The notes under the pieces were generated by a model. The model searched no databases and was not told where the DNA came from. It saw only the letters and a program-made list of their open reading frames with translations. From Anaerobacillus alkalilacustris (GTDB taxonomy: Bacteria > Bacillota > Bacilli > Bacillales > Anaerobacillaceae), in assembly GCF_001866005.1 (NCBI RefSeq), contig NZ_MLQR01000001.1:1-64000 (forward strand): a stretch of DNA of 64,000 bases, written 5' to 3'. Below are positions 53,461-63,047 of this stretch, piece by piece. Position 1 is the stretch's first letter. The number at the start of each line of letters is the position of its first letter. Both the position numbers and the translations under genes were made by a program.

Positions 53461-55278
53461 ATGCATAAAGTCGGTTTTTTTAAATCGATACAAGTAAAAA
53501 TAGTTATTATATACGTATTACTGATTTTAATAGCGATGCAAGTGATTGGCGTTTATTTTACAAAACAGTTAGAAGAGCAACTTGTAGAAAACCATTTTGA
53601 AATGTTAGAAGAACGGGCAAATTTATTGGCTTATAATATCGAACAAGAAATGAAAAAAACTAGAGATGAAACGACGTCTAGTTTAAATGATGATATCGAT
53701 GTATTATTGCGAGAGTTCTTTTCGATTGAAAATGCAGAAGTACAGGTTATTGATAAACACAAAGTAGTTTTAAGTGTTTCTAATTTTCAAAAGCGCCACG
53801 TTGTTGGGCAGAGAACGACAGAAGTACGTGTGAAAAGAGCTTTACTTGGAGCAAAAGATAGAGATATTCTCCGTGATCAAACAACAGGACACAGAATGCG
53901 GGTTTTAGCTATACCTGTTATTTCAAATAATGAAACGATTGGAGCAGTTTATATTGAGGCTTCAATAGAAGAAATATATGAGCAAATGCAACAAATTAAT
54001 CAAATATTAATGACGGGTACGTTGATTGCTTTAGTCATTACTGGTGGTTTAGGAATACTTTTAGCTCAAACCATTACAAGGCCAATATTAGATATGCGAA
54101 AACAAGCGCAAGTATTGGGAATAGGGGACTTTTCAAGAAAAGTTCATGTATATGGTAAAGATGAAATAGGTCAGTTGGCGATTACGTTTAATGAACTAAC
54201 TACCAAGTTAAAAGAAGCAAACGCTACTACAGAAGCGGAAAAGAGGAAGCTAAGTTCAGTTCTTTCCCATATGACAGATGGGGTTATTGCTTCGGACAAA
54301 GAAGGTAGTATTATATTAATGAATAAACAGGCTGAGAATTTATTGAATGTTTCTCAAGAGGAAGTTCTAGGTAAGTCAATCGTTAAATTGCTACGAGTAT
54401 TTAATGATAGAACGATAGATGATTTGTATCGAAACCCTGGTTCTTTGTTGTTGGATTTTAGTGAGAAAGAAAAAGAGTATATATTAGAAGCAAATTTCTC
54501 TGTTATTCAAAAAGAAGATGGTAGTTATAACGGAATTATTACTGTTATACATGATGTTACTGAGCAAGAAAAAATTGAACAGGAACGTCGAGAGTTTGTA
54601 GCAAATGTATCCCATGAATTAAGAACCCCTTTAACTTCAATGAAAAGTTATCTTGAGGCTCTTGAGGATGGCGCATTACATGATCCAACTATTGCTCCTA
54701 AATTTTTAAATGTAGCTCAAACTGAAACAGAACGGATGATTCGTTTAGTAAACGATTTACTCCAACTTTCAAAGATGGATAGTAAAGATTACCGACTATA
54801 TTTAGATACCATTGATATGACAAAGTTATTAAATAGTGTCATTGATCGATATGAGCTAGTTTCTGATAATGATAAGATTTATTTTCATAGGGATATACCT
54901 AGTCATACGACTTTTGCTACCGTTGATAGGGATAAAGTTATTCAAGTTCTCGATAACATCTTATCAAATGCTATTAAGTATTCTCCAGAAGGCGGGGAAA
55001 TTTCAATATCTTTAAAAGAAAACGAAAAAGATTTTAGTATTAGTGTTAATGATGAAGGGGTAGGAATACCAGCCGAAAACTTGCCACAAGTTTTTGATCG
55101 TTTTTATCGTGTTGATAAGGCTCGTTCGCGAAAATTAGGTGGAACAGGGCTTGGGTTAGCAATAGCAAAACAAATTGTCTCGGCTCATGGTGGGAGCATT
55201 TGGGTAAGTAGTGAATGGAATATTGGTACAAGGATTACATTAACTTTACCTTATTCGGCAGAAAAAGGTGGTGAGTAG
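53461..55278 (+). CDS. walK: cell-wall sensor histidine kinase WalK (YycG)
   Basis: This 605-residue membrane kinase has a first membrane helix (residues ~13-31), an extracellular PAS-like domain, a second helix (~180-202), then HAMP and cytoplasmic PAS. The H-box SHELRTPLTS carries phospho-accepting His385. The ATPase boxes are DNILSNAIKY, DEGVGIP and GGTGLGLAIA. It phosphorylates WalR and responds to peptidoglycan turnover. It lies between walR and its regulator walH. Confidence 0.98.
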   Translation: MHKVGFFKSIQVKIVIIYVLLILIAMQVIGVYFTKQLEEQLVENHFEMLEERANLLAYNIEQEMKKTRDETTSSLNDDIDVLLREFFSIENAEVQVIDKHKVVLSVSNFQKRHVVGQRTTEVRVKRALLGAKDRDILRDQTTGHRMRVLAIPVISNNETIGAVYIEASIEEIYEQMQQINQILMTGTLIALVITGGLGILLAQTITRPILDMRKQAQVLGIGDFSRKVHVYGKDEIGQLAITFNELTTKLKEANATTEAEKRKLSSVLSHMTDGVIASDKEGSIILMNKQAENLLNVSQEEVLGKSIVKLLRVFNDRTIDDLYRNPGSLLLDFSEKEKEYILEANFSVIQKEDGSYNGIITVIHDVTEQEKIEQERREFVANVSHELRTPLTSMKSYLEALEDGALHDPTIAPKFLNVAQTETERMIRLVNDLLQLSKMDSKDYRLYLDTIDMTKLLNSVIDRYELVSDNDKIYFHRDIPSHTTFATVDRDKVIQVLDNILSNAIKYSPEGGEISISLKENEKDFSISVNDEGVGIPAENLPQVFDRFYRVDKARSRKLGGTGLGLAIAKQIVSAHGGSIWVSSEWNIGTRITLTLPYSAEKGGE

Positions 55279-55280
55279 TA

Positions 55281-56648
55281 ATGATTGAACATGTGAAAAC
55301 CGTCATTCTATGGCTCCTAATTTTACTCAGTGTGTTCTTAACGTATCAAATTTGGATTTTTCAGCCGAATTATAGAGTATTACAGAGTACAGAATATATT
55401 GATCGTACTCAAATTGGCGATGAAAAAGGCTTAGATCAGGTAATTAGGCCAAAGCAGATTGTTCTTTATAATGATGGATTATCATTTTCACCCATTGGAA
55501 GCTTAGAGTACATTCAAAAATATTATGATGAGTATCATGGGGTATCAGTAGAACAAATAACTGTTACTACTAATTTTATAGATATAGAGATTGATGAGGA
55601 ATTCAAAGGGATAGAATTTATTTTTCCATCGAGTATTCCATTTGAAGCGTTAAATGAGTTTTTTCATTTCAACAATAATAAAAGTAGTTTTATTAGAAAT
55701 ATAGATAGGATTGTTTTTTTTATTGAATCTAGTGATGGTAAAGAACAAGTTCATGCACGGTTAATTTCTAATAATGAGCAAGTCGTAGCCAATGCCATAA
55801 CAAATATTTCTGCAGAGAGCTTTAGAGAAGATATAACGGTTGATGATAAAAACGGAAGTTACTATGAAGTATTCCCATATAATATCGTTAATTATGGTAG
55901 TGGCTTTATGGGAACCGTGTTTTTACCTGAAGATGATTTAATGATAAATAGTGGCACATATTTAGCAAAAACGATATCTGCTGAACATTTTAAACAATCA
56001 CTATTCAGTGATCCCAGCTTTGTAAAAAACTATTTGCAGTCAAATGGCGAAGAATCCTTCACAGATGGAAATAGAATGATGAATGTATTAAATAACGGTA
56101 ATGTTTTGCAGTATATTAATCCTGTTTTTGGTGATGGGATTGACCGAAATGATAAACATATTTTATTTACTGGACTGGATTTCTTGAATGGTCACGGTGG
56201 CTTTACTAATTCGTATTACTATGATTCTGTAAAATCAGTAGGTGACAAGGATGAGATTAATTTTCGACTCTTTGTTGACGGAATTCCGGTATATCGTGCC
56301 AACTTTTTTGAGATAAATAACTTATATGAAATCACACTACAGCGAGGGAGTGGAAACCGTATAGAACAATATAAGCGGCCACTGTTTTTCGTTGACGAAG
56401 AACCTATTAATCTTGGCGAGTCTACGATATTACCCTCTGGTTATGAAGTTATAAAAGCAATAAATAATAAAGAGGATTTTAATCCATATTTATTAACAGA
56501 TATTAGTGTAGGGTATATGATGGTTAAACGACAGTCATTTGTTATTTTAGAGCCGAGATGGTTTATTTACTACAATAATAGTTGGGAAGTCGTAAATGTT
56601 GTTAATGGTATGGAAGATAGTGAGGTGATAACCGATGGATTGGAGTAG
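55281..56648 (+). CDS. walH: WalRK regulator WalH (YycH)
   Basis: This 455-residue protein has one N-terminal membrane helix (VKTVILWLLILLSVFLTYQI) and a large extracellular part. In B. subtilis, YycH with YycI forms a membrane complex with WalK and restrains it. It starts 2 nt after walK and overlaps walI by 14 nt. Confidence 0.93.
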   Translation: MIEHVKTVILWLLILLSVFLTYQIWIFQPNYRVLQSTEYIDRTQIGDEKGLDQVIRPKQIVLYNDGLSFSPIGSLEYIQKYYDEYHGVSVEQITVTTNFIDIEIDEEFKGIEFIFPSSIPFEALNEFFHFNNNKSSFIRNIDRIVFFIESSDGKEQVHARLISNNEQVVANAITNISAESFREDITVDDKNGSYYEVFPYNIVNYGSGFMGTVFLPEDDLMINSGTYLAKTISAEHFKQSLFSDPSFVKNYLQSNGEESFTDGNRMMNVLNNGNVLQYINPVFGDGIDRNDKHILFTGLDFLNGHGGFTNSYYYDSVKSVGDKDEINFRLFVDGIPVYRANFFEINNLYEITLQRGSGNRIEQYKRPLFFVDEEPINLGESTILPSGYEVIKAINNKEDFNPYLLTDISVGYMMVKRQSFVILEPRWFIYYNNSWEVVNVVNGMEDSEVITDGLE

Positions 56649-57432
56649 AGCAAAAACAATTTTCATTATTACTTTCTTATTGCTTAATATTTTCCTAGGT
56701 TATCAACTAAATGAAAAAAAAGATGCTAGTAATATTAATTTTCTATTAGAAGCTACGATACAAGAACGACTTTCGGAAATGAATATTGTTATTGAGGCAG
56801 AGTTGCTCGATGAACAGCTTACCGGAACTTATATAAGTGGTGCAGTTGAAGTGCCTTTGGATAAAGAAGTCGAGAGGAAAAAAAATTCTCAAAAAGTTGT
56901 GGAAGTCAATGATGATGGAATAGTAGTTAGTTTAAATAATCCGCATTCTTTCAGGCAAAAAGATGGACCTATTCAAGAGCAAGCAAAAGAGTTTGTTCTA
57001 CAACATATCAATTTTGGTCAACATTATCGTTTTAGTCATTATGATTCTAAGTTAAAGCAAGTGTTTTTTTATCAAACGTATCAAGGCAAAAAAGTTGATA
57101 ATTATGAAAGTGGACGATTACCACTTCTTTTACAACTAAACAATGATTTTGAAGTTGTTATGTATGAACAAAATTATTTGACGATTCAACCAATCCACCC
57201 CCCAGGCAAGGAACAAGAGCTGCTTTCAAGTATGAGAGCAATAGAGAAACTATTTAACCAACAGCTTATTCCGCCAGATAGTGTAATCACAAAGATTGAG
57301 TTGAGTTATTATAGTTTTTTTAAGCCACCTCAAGGGGAGGTTCAGGTTTTTGCGCCAATGTGGAATATTGGTGTAAATGAACAGATTTATTATGTAAATG
57401 CGATCGATGGCGCCATTCAAAATATACAATAA
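56635..57432 (+). CDS. walI: WalRK regulator WalI (YycI)
   Basis: This 265-residue single-pass protein starts MDWSRAKTIFIITFLLLNIF, the YycI N-terminus, with a C-terminal extracellular YycI domain ending NAIDGAIQNIQ. It partners WalH. The ATG lies within the end of walH. Confidence 0.94.
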   Translation: MDWSRAKTIFIITFLLLNIFLGYQLNEKKDASNINFLLEATIQERLSEMNIVIEAELLDEQLTGTYISGAVEVPLDKEVERKKNSQKVVEVNDDGIVVSLNNPHSFRQKDGPIQEQAKEFVLQHINFGQHYRFSHYDSKLKQVFFYQTYQGKKVDNYESGRLPLLLQLNNDFEVVMYEQNYLTIQPIHPPGKEQELLSSMRAIEKLFNQQLIPPDSVITKIELSYYSFFKPPQGEVQVFAPMWNIGVNEQIYYVNAIDGAIQNIQ

Positions 57433-57447
57433 TGAGGAGAAGCATAG

Positions 57448-58242
57448 ATGAGTTTAACATTCAGTGTATTAGCAAGTGGCAGCTCAGGAAATGCCATTTA
57501 TGTTGCTACCGAAAAAAAGCGAGTTTTAGTTGATGCAGGTTTAAGTGGCAAGGCGATGGATCAATTATTCAAAAAGATTGACTGTTGTCCAAGTGAGTTG
57601 GATGCAATATTAGTTACGCATGAACATAGCGATCATATAAAAGGGGTTGGTATACTAGCAAGAAAATATCAAATTCCGATATATGCCAATGAAAAAACTT
57701 GGAAAGCAATGGAGCCTGCTTTAGGAAACATTTCAACTGATCAAAAGTTTATTTTTCATATGGAAGAAACAAAAAGTTTTGAAGACTTAGATATTGAGTC
57801 TTTTGGTGTTTCACATGACGCAGCAGAGCCGATGTTTTATGTATTTCATCATGAAGGAAAAAAGCTTTCAGTTATTACTGATACTGGATATGTCAGTGAA
57901 CGAATGAAGGGAACAATTAAAGATTCAGATGTCTATATTTTTGAATCGAACCATGATATGAATATGTTACGAATGGGGAAATACCCTTGGAGTGTAAAAA
58001 GGCGCATTTTAAGTGATGTTGGGCATGTTTCCAATGAAGATGCAGCGATTGCTATGTCAGAGGTTATTGGAACAAAACCAACTCGTGTGTATTTAGCACA
58101 TTTAAGTCAAGACAATAATATGAAGGATTTGGCTCACTTGACTGTAAAACAGACGTTAGCTGAACAAGGGTTAGAAGTAGGAAAATCTCTAAAGTTATTT
58201 GATACAGATCCAGCTAAGCCCACTGAGTTAGTTGAGGTTTAA
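57448..58242 (+). CDS. walJ: metallo-beta-lactamase fold exonuclease WalJ (YycJ)
   Basis: This 264-residue cytoplasmic MBL-fold protein has the metal-binding HEHSDH motif after VT, then DTGYVSE and the late HVSNEDAA and [10 protein letters not shown]. YycJ is a 5'-3' DNA exonuclease linked to mismatch repair and cell division. ATG with GAGGAGAAG upstream, 15 nt after walI. Confidence 0.95.
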   Translation: MSLTFSVLASGSSGNAIYVATEKKRVLVDAGLSGKAMDQLFKKIDCCPSELDAILVTHEHSDHIKGVGILARKYQIPIYANEKTWKAMEPALGNISTDQKFIFHMEETKSFEDLDIESFGVSHDAAEPMFYVFHHEGKKLSVITDTGYVSERMKGTIKDSDVYIFESNHDMNMLRMGKYPWSVKRRILSDVGHVSNEDAAIAMSEVIGTKPTRVYLAHLSQDNNMKDLAHLTVKQTLAEQGLEVGKSLKLFDTDPAKPTELVEV

Positions 58243-58355
58243 AACTTCAATTTTCGGGAATACAGGAAAAATAAAAAAATCTTAAATGAAATACTGGATT
58301 TTTTCATGAATTTTGGTAAATTATATTTTGGATAAAATAATAAGGAGGGTACCAG

Positions 58356-59576
58356 GTGGGATATTACGATGAGCATTATCAAACAGAAACAAGAAGTAAA
58401 CGAAAAAATGTAAAAAGTATAGGAGTTACAGCTTTCTTTAGTTCAGTAGTTGGAGCTTTGCTTGTCATCTTTTCTGTTCCATTTCTCTCCAGCTACGGGT
58501 TGCTACCTTATGAAGTAGTTCCAAAAGGCCAAAGCGCTGAAACTACTTCACTAGAACCGATACCAGCTTCCTCACAGGTAGATAGTACATTAAACATAAC
58601 CGTTAATTCAGATATAACAGAAGCGGTAGAACGTGTTTCAGATGCAGTTGTAGGTGTTATTAACTTAAAACAATCAAGTTTTTGGTCAACCTCCCAAGGA
58701 GAAGGAACAGGCTCAGGTGTTATTTATAAGAAAAATAATGGTCATGCATATGTAGTGACAAATCAGCATGTTATAGATGGAGCACAACAAATAGAAGTGA
58801 GTTTAAGTAATGGTTCAAGAGTTCCAGCAGAACTACTTGGAGCAGATATTATAACCGATTTAGCCGTACTAAGGATTTCAGCAGACGATGTTGAAACAGT
58901 AGCAGAATTCGGTAATTCCGAGCTATTGAGAGTAGGAGAACCTGCGATTGCTATTGGTAACCCATTAGGATTACAGTTTTCTCGTACGGTTACACAAGGA
59001 ATTATTAGCGCGACTGAAAGAAGTGTTCCAGTTGATTTAAATAAAGATGGACGTGTTGACTGGGAAGCAGAGGTATTACAAACAGATGCAGCTATTAACC
59101 CAGGTAATAGTGGTGGAGCTCTGATAAACATCCAAGGACAAGTAATTGGGATTAATTCTATGAAAATTGCCGGGTCTGTTGAAGGAATTGGTTTTTCTAT
59201 TCCTAGTGCTATTGCTGTTCCTGTTATTGAAGATCTTGAGCAGTACGGTGAAGTTCAACGTCCGCAAATGGGAATTGTCATTCGTTCTCTTTCAGAAGTA
59301 CCAAGTTACCATTGGAAAGAAACATTTAAGTTACCTGATGATGTGAAAGCGGGTGTTATATTAGAAAGAGTCGAACCAATGAGTCCAGCAGATCGTGCAG
59401 GTCTAGATCAGTATGATGTAATTGTAGAGCTAGATGGACAAAAAGTTCAAGATACACATGATTTACGTAAACATTTGTATACGAAAAAGAATATTGGTGA
59501 CGACCTCGAAGTAACTTTTTATCGAGATGGTAAGAAGCACACCGTGACCTTCACGTTAACAAAGCAAACATTATAG
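58356..59576 (+). CDS. membrane-anchored HtrA-type serine protease (YycK/HtrC)
   Basis: This 406-residue quality-control protease has one N-terminal membrane helix (about residues 25-48) and a trypsin-like domain outside. The triad is His138 (NQHVIDGA), Asp168 (TDLAVLRI) and Ser252 (NPGNSGGAL). One PDZ domain follows (from about residue 300). GTG start with AAGGAGGG upstream. It ends the wal operon, with a terminator after it. B. subtilis has yycK (htrC) in this place. Confidence 0.93.
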   Translation: MGYYDEHYQTETRSKRKNVKSIGVTAFFSSVVGALLVIFSVPFLSSYGLLPYEVVPKGQSAETTSLEPIPASSQVDSTLNITVNSDITEAVERVSDAVVGVINLKQSSFWSTSQGEGTGSGVIYKKNNGHAYVVTNQHVIDGAQQIEVSLSNGSRVPAELLGADIITDLAVLRISADDVETVAEFGNSELLRVGEPAIAIGNPLGLQFSRTVTQGIISATERSVPVDLNKDGRVDWEAEVLQTDAAINPGNSGGALINIQGQVIGINSMKIAGSVEGIGFSIPSAIAVPVIEDLEQYGEVQRPQMGIVIRSLSEVPSYHWKETFKLPDDVKAGVILERVEPMSPADRAGLDQYDVIVELDGQKVQDTHDLRKHLYTKKNIGDDLEVTFYRDGKKHTVTFTLTKQTL

Positions 59577-59585
59577 TTAATAGTA

Positions 59586-59626
59586 GAAAGCCTACCAGTT
59601 TATTTTGCTGATAGGCTTTCTTTTGT
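59586..59626 (+). terminator. terminator after htrA-type gene
   Basis: GAAAGCCTACCAG pairs with CTGATAGGCTTTC (one mismatch), followed by TTTTG. Confidence 0.88.
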
Positions 59627-59662
59627 GTTGAATACCTATTTCATTATTATTTGCCTGTTGAT

Positions 59663-60020
59663 TGTGGAAAACTAAAATGTGGAGTAATAGTTGTGTATAA
59701 ACAGAAATAGCAATAATTTTTATGAAATTTAATCATCTGTGGATAATGCTGTGGAAAACAGTTAAAATGAGGTAATGATTGCGAATTTGAATATTTATCG
59801 TCGAAGGAGAGAAGAACGTGTATTATTGTTGTGAAAATCATGTCGAACTAGCAATGGATATTGTTGTTGATGAACAAGAAGTTGCTCCGGTATTAGAAAA
59901 AATAGAAGCGAAAAACGAGTTATCCACAACGTGTCATTTTTGTACAGACAAGGCTATTTACAAAATAAGTGGATAAAAAAATACGATTTATGTGGATATG
60001 TGGATAAACTATGTGGATAA
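59663..60020. promoter_or_regulatory. DnaA-box cluster outside oriC
   Basis: Four perfect boxes lie at 59738-59746, 59920-59928 (reverse), 59999-60007 and 60012-60020. Near-boxes are at 59663, 59692, 59750, 59968 and 59991, most with one mismatch. The cluster surrounds and enters the small CxxH/CxxC gene and ends 25 bp before the rlmH start. B. subtilis has a DnaA-box cluster at yydA (rlmH), recalled as one of those that lower initiation. This looks like its counterpart. Confidence 0.88.
59818..59976 (+). CDS. CxxH/CxxC small protein
   Basis: This 52-residue protein starts MYYCCENHVELAMDIVVD and ends CHFCTDKAIYKISG. The CENH and CHFC pairs (residues 5-8 and 39-42) would bind one zinc ion. 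It matches the short CxxH/CxxC family found next to rlmH in Bacillus. GTG start with GAAGGAGAG upstream. The coding sequence holds one perfect DnaA box (59920-59928) and ends in another near-box. Function is unknown. Confidence 0.88.
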   Translation: MYYCCENHVELAMDIVVDEQEVAPVLEKIEAKNELSTTCHFCTDKAIYKISG

Positions 60021-60044
60021 CATTTCTAGGTGGGGAAAAAAACT

Positions 60045-60524
60045 GTGAATATCTCAATTGTAACGGTAGGTAAGTTAAAAGAGAAATACTTGAAAAATGG
60101 AATTAATGAATATATAAAGCGTTTAAGTTCTTATGCGAAGGTAGAAATCGTGGAAGTTCCAGATGAAAAAGCTCCTGAACAATTAAGTGAAGCGGAAATG
60201 CTTCAAGTAAAAGAAAAAGAAGGAGAGCGTATTTTAACTAAAGTGTCTCAAGATGCATACGTCATTGCGTTAGCGATCGAAGGAGAAATGTGGGGTTCAG
60301 AAAAGCTAGCTAAGGAACTAGACAAGCTTGCGACTTACGGACGCAGTAAAGTAACCTTTATTATTGGAGGTTCTCTTGGATTAAGCGCAGCAGTTATGCA
60401 GCGCGCTGATGCAGCGTTGTCATTTTCTAAGATGACATTTCCGCATCAGTTAATGAGATTGTTCTTGGTGGAGCAAGTGTACCGGGCGTTTCGGATTAAT
60501 CGGGGAGAACCGTACCATAAGTAA
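60045..60524 (+). CDS. rlmH: 23S rRNA (pseudouridine1915-N3)-methyltransferase RlmH
   Basis: This 159-residue SPOUT methyltransferase acts on the assembled 70S ribosome. It starts [20 protein letters not shown] and has the SAM-knot sequence [13 protein letters not shown], ending [18 protein letters not shown] at 60045 with AGGTGGGG upstream gives the family N-terminus; the GTG at 60030 is part of that ribosome-binding site. Confidence 0.97.
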   Translation: MNISIVTVGKLKEKYLKNGINEYIKRLSSYAKVEIVEVPDEKAPEQLSEAEMLQVKEKEGERILTKVSQDAYVIALAIEGEMWGSEKLAKELDKLATYGRSKVTFIIGGSLGLSAAVMQRADAALSFSKMTFPHQLMRLFLVEQVYRAFRINRGEPYHK

Positions 60525-60567
60525 ATGAGGTTCTATTTCGATCCCAGAAGTAGACCAATGAGGCCAA

Positions 60568-61620
60568 ATTTCAAACTAGAACCAAGAGGAAAGGCCTTCA
60601 TAGTGTATCTGAAGGCCAAATTTGCAAAAAAGAATAAGAGTGATGTCCTTCATAGTAGGAATGAAGGACAAATTTGGAAAAAAGAATAAGGGTAATGTCC
60701 TTCATAGTAGAGATGAAGGCCAAATTTGGAAAAAAGAATAAGGGTAATGTCCTTCATAGTAGGGATGAAGGACAAATTTCAAACTAGAACCAAGAGGAAA
60801 GGCCTTCATAGTGTATCTGAAGGCCAAATTTGCAAAAAAGAATAAGGGTAATGTCCTTCATAGTAGGGATGAAGGCCAAATTTGCAAAAAAGAATAAGAG
60901 TAATGTCCTTCATAGTAGGGATGAAGGACAAATTTCAAACTAGAACCAAGAGGAAAGGCCTTCATAGTAGAGATGAAGGACAAATGTGCAAAAAAGAATA
61001 AGGGTAATGTCCTTCATAGTAGGGATGAAGGACAAATTTCAAACTAGAACCAAGAGGAAAGGCCTTCATAGTAGAGATGAAGGCCAAATTTGCAAAAAAG
61101 AACAAGAGTGATGTCCATCATAGTAGGAATGAAGGCCAAATTTGCAAAAAAGAATAAGAGTGATGTCCTTCATAGTAGGGATGAAGGACAAATTTCAAAC
61201 TAGAACCAAGAGGAAAGGCCTTCATAGTAGGAATGAAGGCCAAATTTGCAAAAAAGAATAAGAGCGATGTCCTTCATAGTAGAGATGAAGGCCAAATTTG
61301 CAAAAAAGAATAAGAGTAATGTCCTTCATAGTAGGGATGAAGGACAAATTTGGAAAAAAGAATAAGGGTAATGTCCTTCATAGTAGAGATGAAGGCCAAA
61401 TTTGCAAAAAAGAATAAGGGTAATGTCCTTCATAGTAGGGATGAAGGACAAATTTCAAACTAGAACCAAGAGGAAAGGCCTTCATAGTAGAGATGAAGGA
61501 CAAATGTGCAAAAAAGAATAAGGGTAATGTCCTTCATAGTAGAGATGAAGGACAAATTTCAAACTAGAACCAAGAGGAAAGGCCTTCATAGTGTATCTGA
61601 AGGCAAAATTTGCAAAAAAG
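60568..61620. repeat. tandem array of 20 hairpins, 52-bp period
   Basis: Twenty units each carry an inverted pair CCTTCAT/ATGAAGG (a few TTCA/TGAA) around AGTAGGG-type loops. The first five spacings measured (60596, 60648, 60700, 60752, 60804) are exactly 52 bp. Two linkers alternate irregularly: type A (TTTGCAAAAAAGAATAAG) and type B (CAAACTAGAACCAAGAGGA). The outer stem bases vary: after linker B the left arm is GGCC, after linker A it is TGTCC; right arms are GGCC or GGAC. No frame passes through it. It follows rlmH and precedes the NERD gene, which converges on it. Confidence 0.95.
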
Positions 61621-61681
61621 GGCTAGGATATAGTCTTTCAAAAAGGGACCTTATAAATAAATGATAATTTTAAAATCGATT

Positions 61682-62524
61682 TTATTCATAATAAGACCAT
61701 TGATGTACCCCGACTATAGTAAAATTTTTTTCTAAAACTCTTCTTATCCTCTTTTTAGAATTCACCACTTTACACCAGTCATGAATGATATTTGTAGTAA
61801 TTTTTTGATTAGGGAAAAGAAGCTTAAATTCATTCACATTTCGCAGTACAGAAGTTGCAACCACTTCTTCGTGTCCACATTTTTTACAAACACATTTCCT
61901 TCCCTCAATAGTAATTGAAAATGAGGAGCACGTGGCACAAGAGATTCCTTTTTGCAGATGGTCATAATCATAAGAGGGTAATAGTTTAAAGGGAGAGTCA
62001 TTTATATGCAATGAAATTAATTGATCAGCTAGAACCTTGTGTTTTTCATTTAACTTTGAAGATATTTTATTTAATTTTTCTAAATATCTATTAATCTGAG
62101 TCGGAAAAATAAACGGTTTGTTTAGGGGTGTTTGGTATAGTGTGAATTCGGGGTTGATAAAAATGACATAAGCATAAATCGGTAAACTAAATCCAAGATT
62201 TTGGAGTAACTGACGTAACAGAGATTCACTTCTACTCAATTGGATTAGTGGATTATTAATTTCAAAATTGGGGGCCTTGTATAATCTCTCTGATTCGTAA
62301 TAATAATCACCTTCATAATTTTTCACTTCGAAAATGTAGATGGATTCTTGAAAAATTATTAGTGAGTCGATTTGAAATATGGTGTTATTTTGTTTGAGTA
62401 GCAAATCATTTAATATTAAGCATTCACACTGAATTTTTTCTGTCAATGCATCAAATATCTTCTCGCCATCATACCCCTTTTTAAGATTGAAAAAGTGTTG
62501 CTTCTCTTTTTCGGACAAACTCAT
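61682..62524 (-). CDS. NERD-domain protein with C-terminal zinc ribbon
   Basis: This protein has 280 residues from the first ATG in frame. The N-terminal nuclease-related domain shows GYDGEKIF, then QIDSLIIF and FEVKNYEGDYYY, the Asp and Glu-x-Lys of a restriction-endonuclease-like site. A zinc ribbon follows (CATC ... CVCKKCGHEE). The start at 62524 has no ribosome-binding site. Coding-like sequence runs on to an ATG at 62588 preceded by GGAAAGGATG, where one extra C (62583-62585) breaks the frame. The true protein is probably about 301 residues. Function is unknown; NERD proteins are thought to process DNA. Confidence 0.82.
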   Translation of the reverse strand: MSLSEKEKQHFFNLKKGYDGEKIFDALTEKIQCECLILNDLLLKQNNTIFQIDSLIIFQESIYIFEVKNYEGDYYYESERLYKAPNFEINNPLIQLSRSESLLRQLLQNLGFSLPIYAYVIFINPEFTLYQTPLNKPFIFPTQINRYLEKLNKISSKLNEKHKVLADQLISLHINDSPFKLLPSYDYDHLQKGISCATCSSFSITIEGRKCVCKKCGHEEVVATSVLRNVNEFKLLFPNQKITTNIIHDWCKVVNSKKRIRRVLEKNFTIVGVHQWSYYE

Positions 62525-62588
62525 TCGAGTATTTAAGTATTCCAGAATAAGTAGTTCAGCAGATTTATTACGGGATTTATATGGGCAT

Positions 62589-62946
62589 AGTCATCATCCT
62601 TTCCTTTTTAATACTTCGAATCTATTATACATAATATACTGAATAATTAATAAAAAATTATTAACCAGAGGCCCAAAAAATACAGAGTAACCGATAAATT
62701 TTTGAAAGGATTTTGGTTATTTAAAAAGTTCGGATTAGATAACAAAGGATGTCGGAGAGCTATATCAAATAAAATTGTTATATCAGAGGGGGAATGGTGA
62801 TCGGTACTACCAATAGTAGAAAAGCAGAGAATAGAATTGATTATCAATAAAGTGCTATTAGAATAACTAGCCTGACTAATAAATCAAAAAAAGGAAGCCT
62901 TTATGCGAGTGTACTTGAAGTTACTAGACGAATGATAAAACTAAAT
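62589..62946. other. non-coding gap between NERD gene and mgtE
   Basis: AT-rich sequence that includes the NERD ribosome-binding site near 62595-62605. The short minus-strand frame at 62647-62847 has no family resemblance or good start and is not taken as a gene. Confidence 0.4.
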
Positions 62947-62949
62947 ACA

Positions 62950-62990
62950 AAGACGACTTATATCCCAGTTAAAGGAGAAAAAGTCGTCTT
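62950..62990. terminator. terminator after mgtE
   Basis: AAGACGACTT and AAGTCGTCTT form a perfect 10-bp stem. On the minus strand it lies 57 nt after the mgtE stop and is followed by TTGTATTTAGTTTT. Confidence 0.75.
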
Positions 62991-63047
62991 ACTTTTATTT
63001 TAAAATCTTTTTGACTGTTAAAAATAAAAGTGTTTAATAGCTTAGTT

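Noticed and set aside
60568-61620. CRISPR array
   Set aside because: The 52-bp units have no unique spacers: both the hairpin and the linkers repeat. No cas gene lies nearby.
62647-62847. 66-residue minus-strand open frame
   Set aside because: No recognisable domain, poor start context, AT-rich sequence; kept as non-coding.
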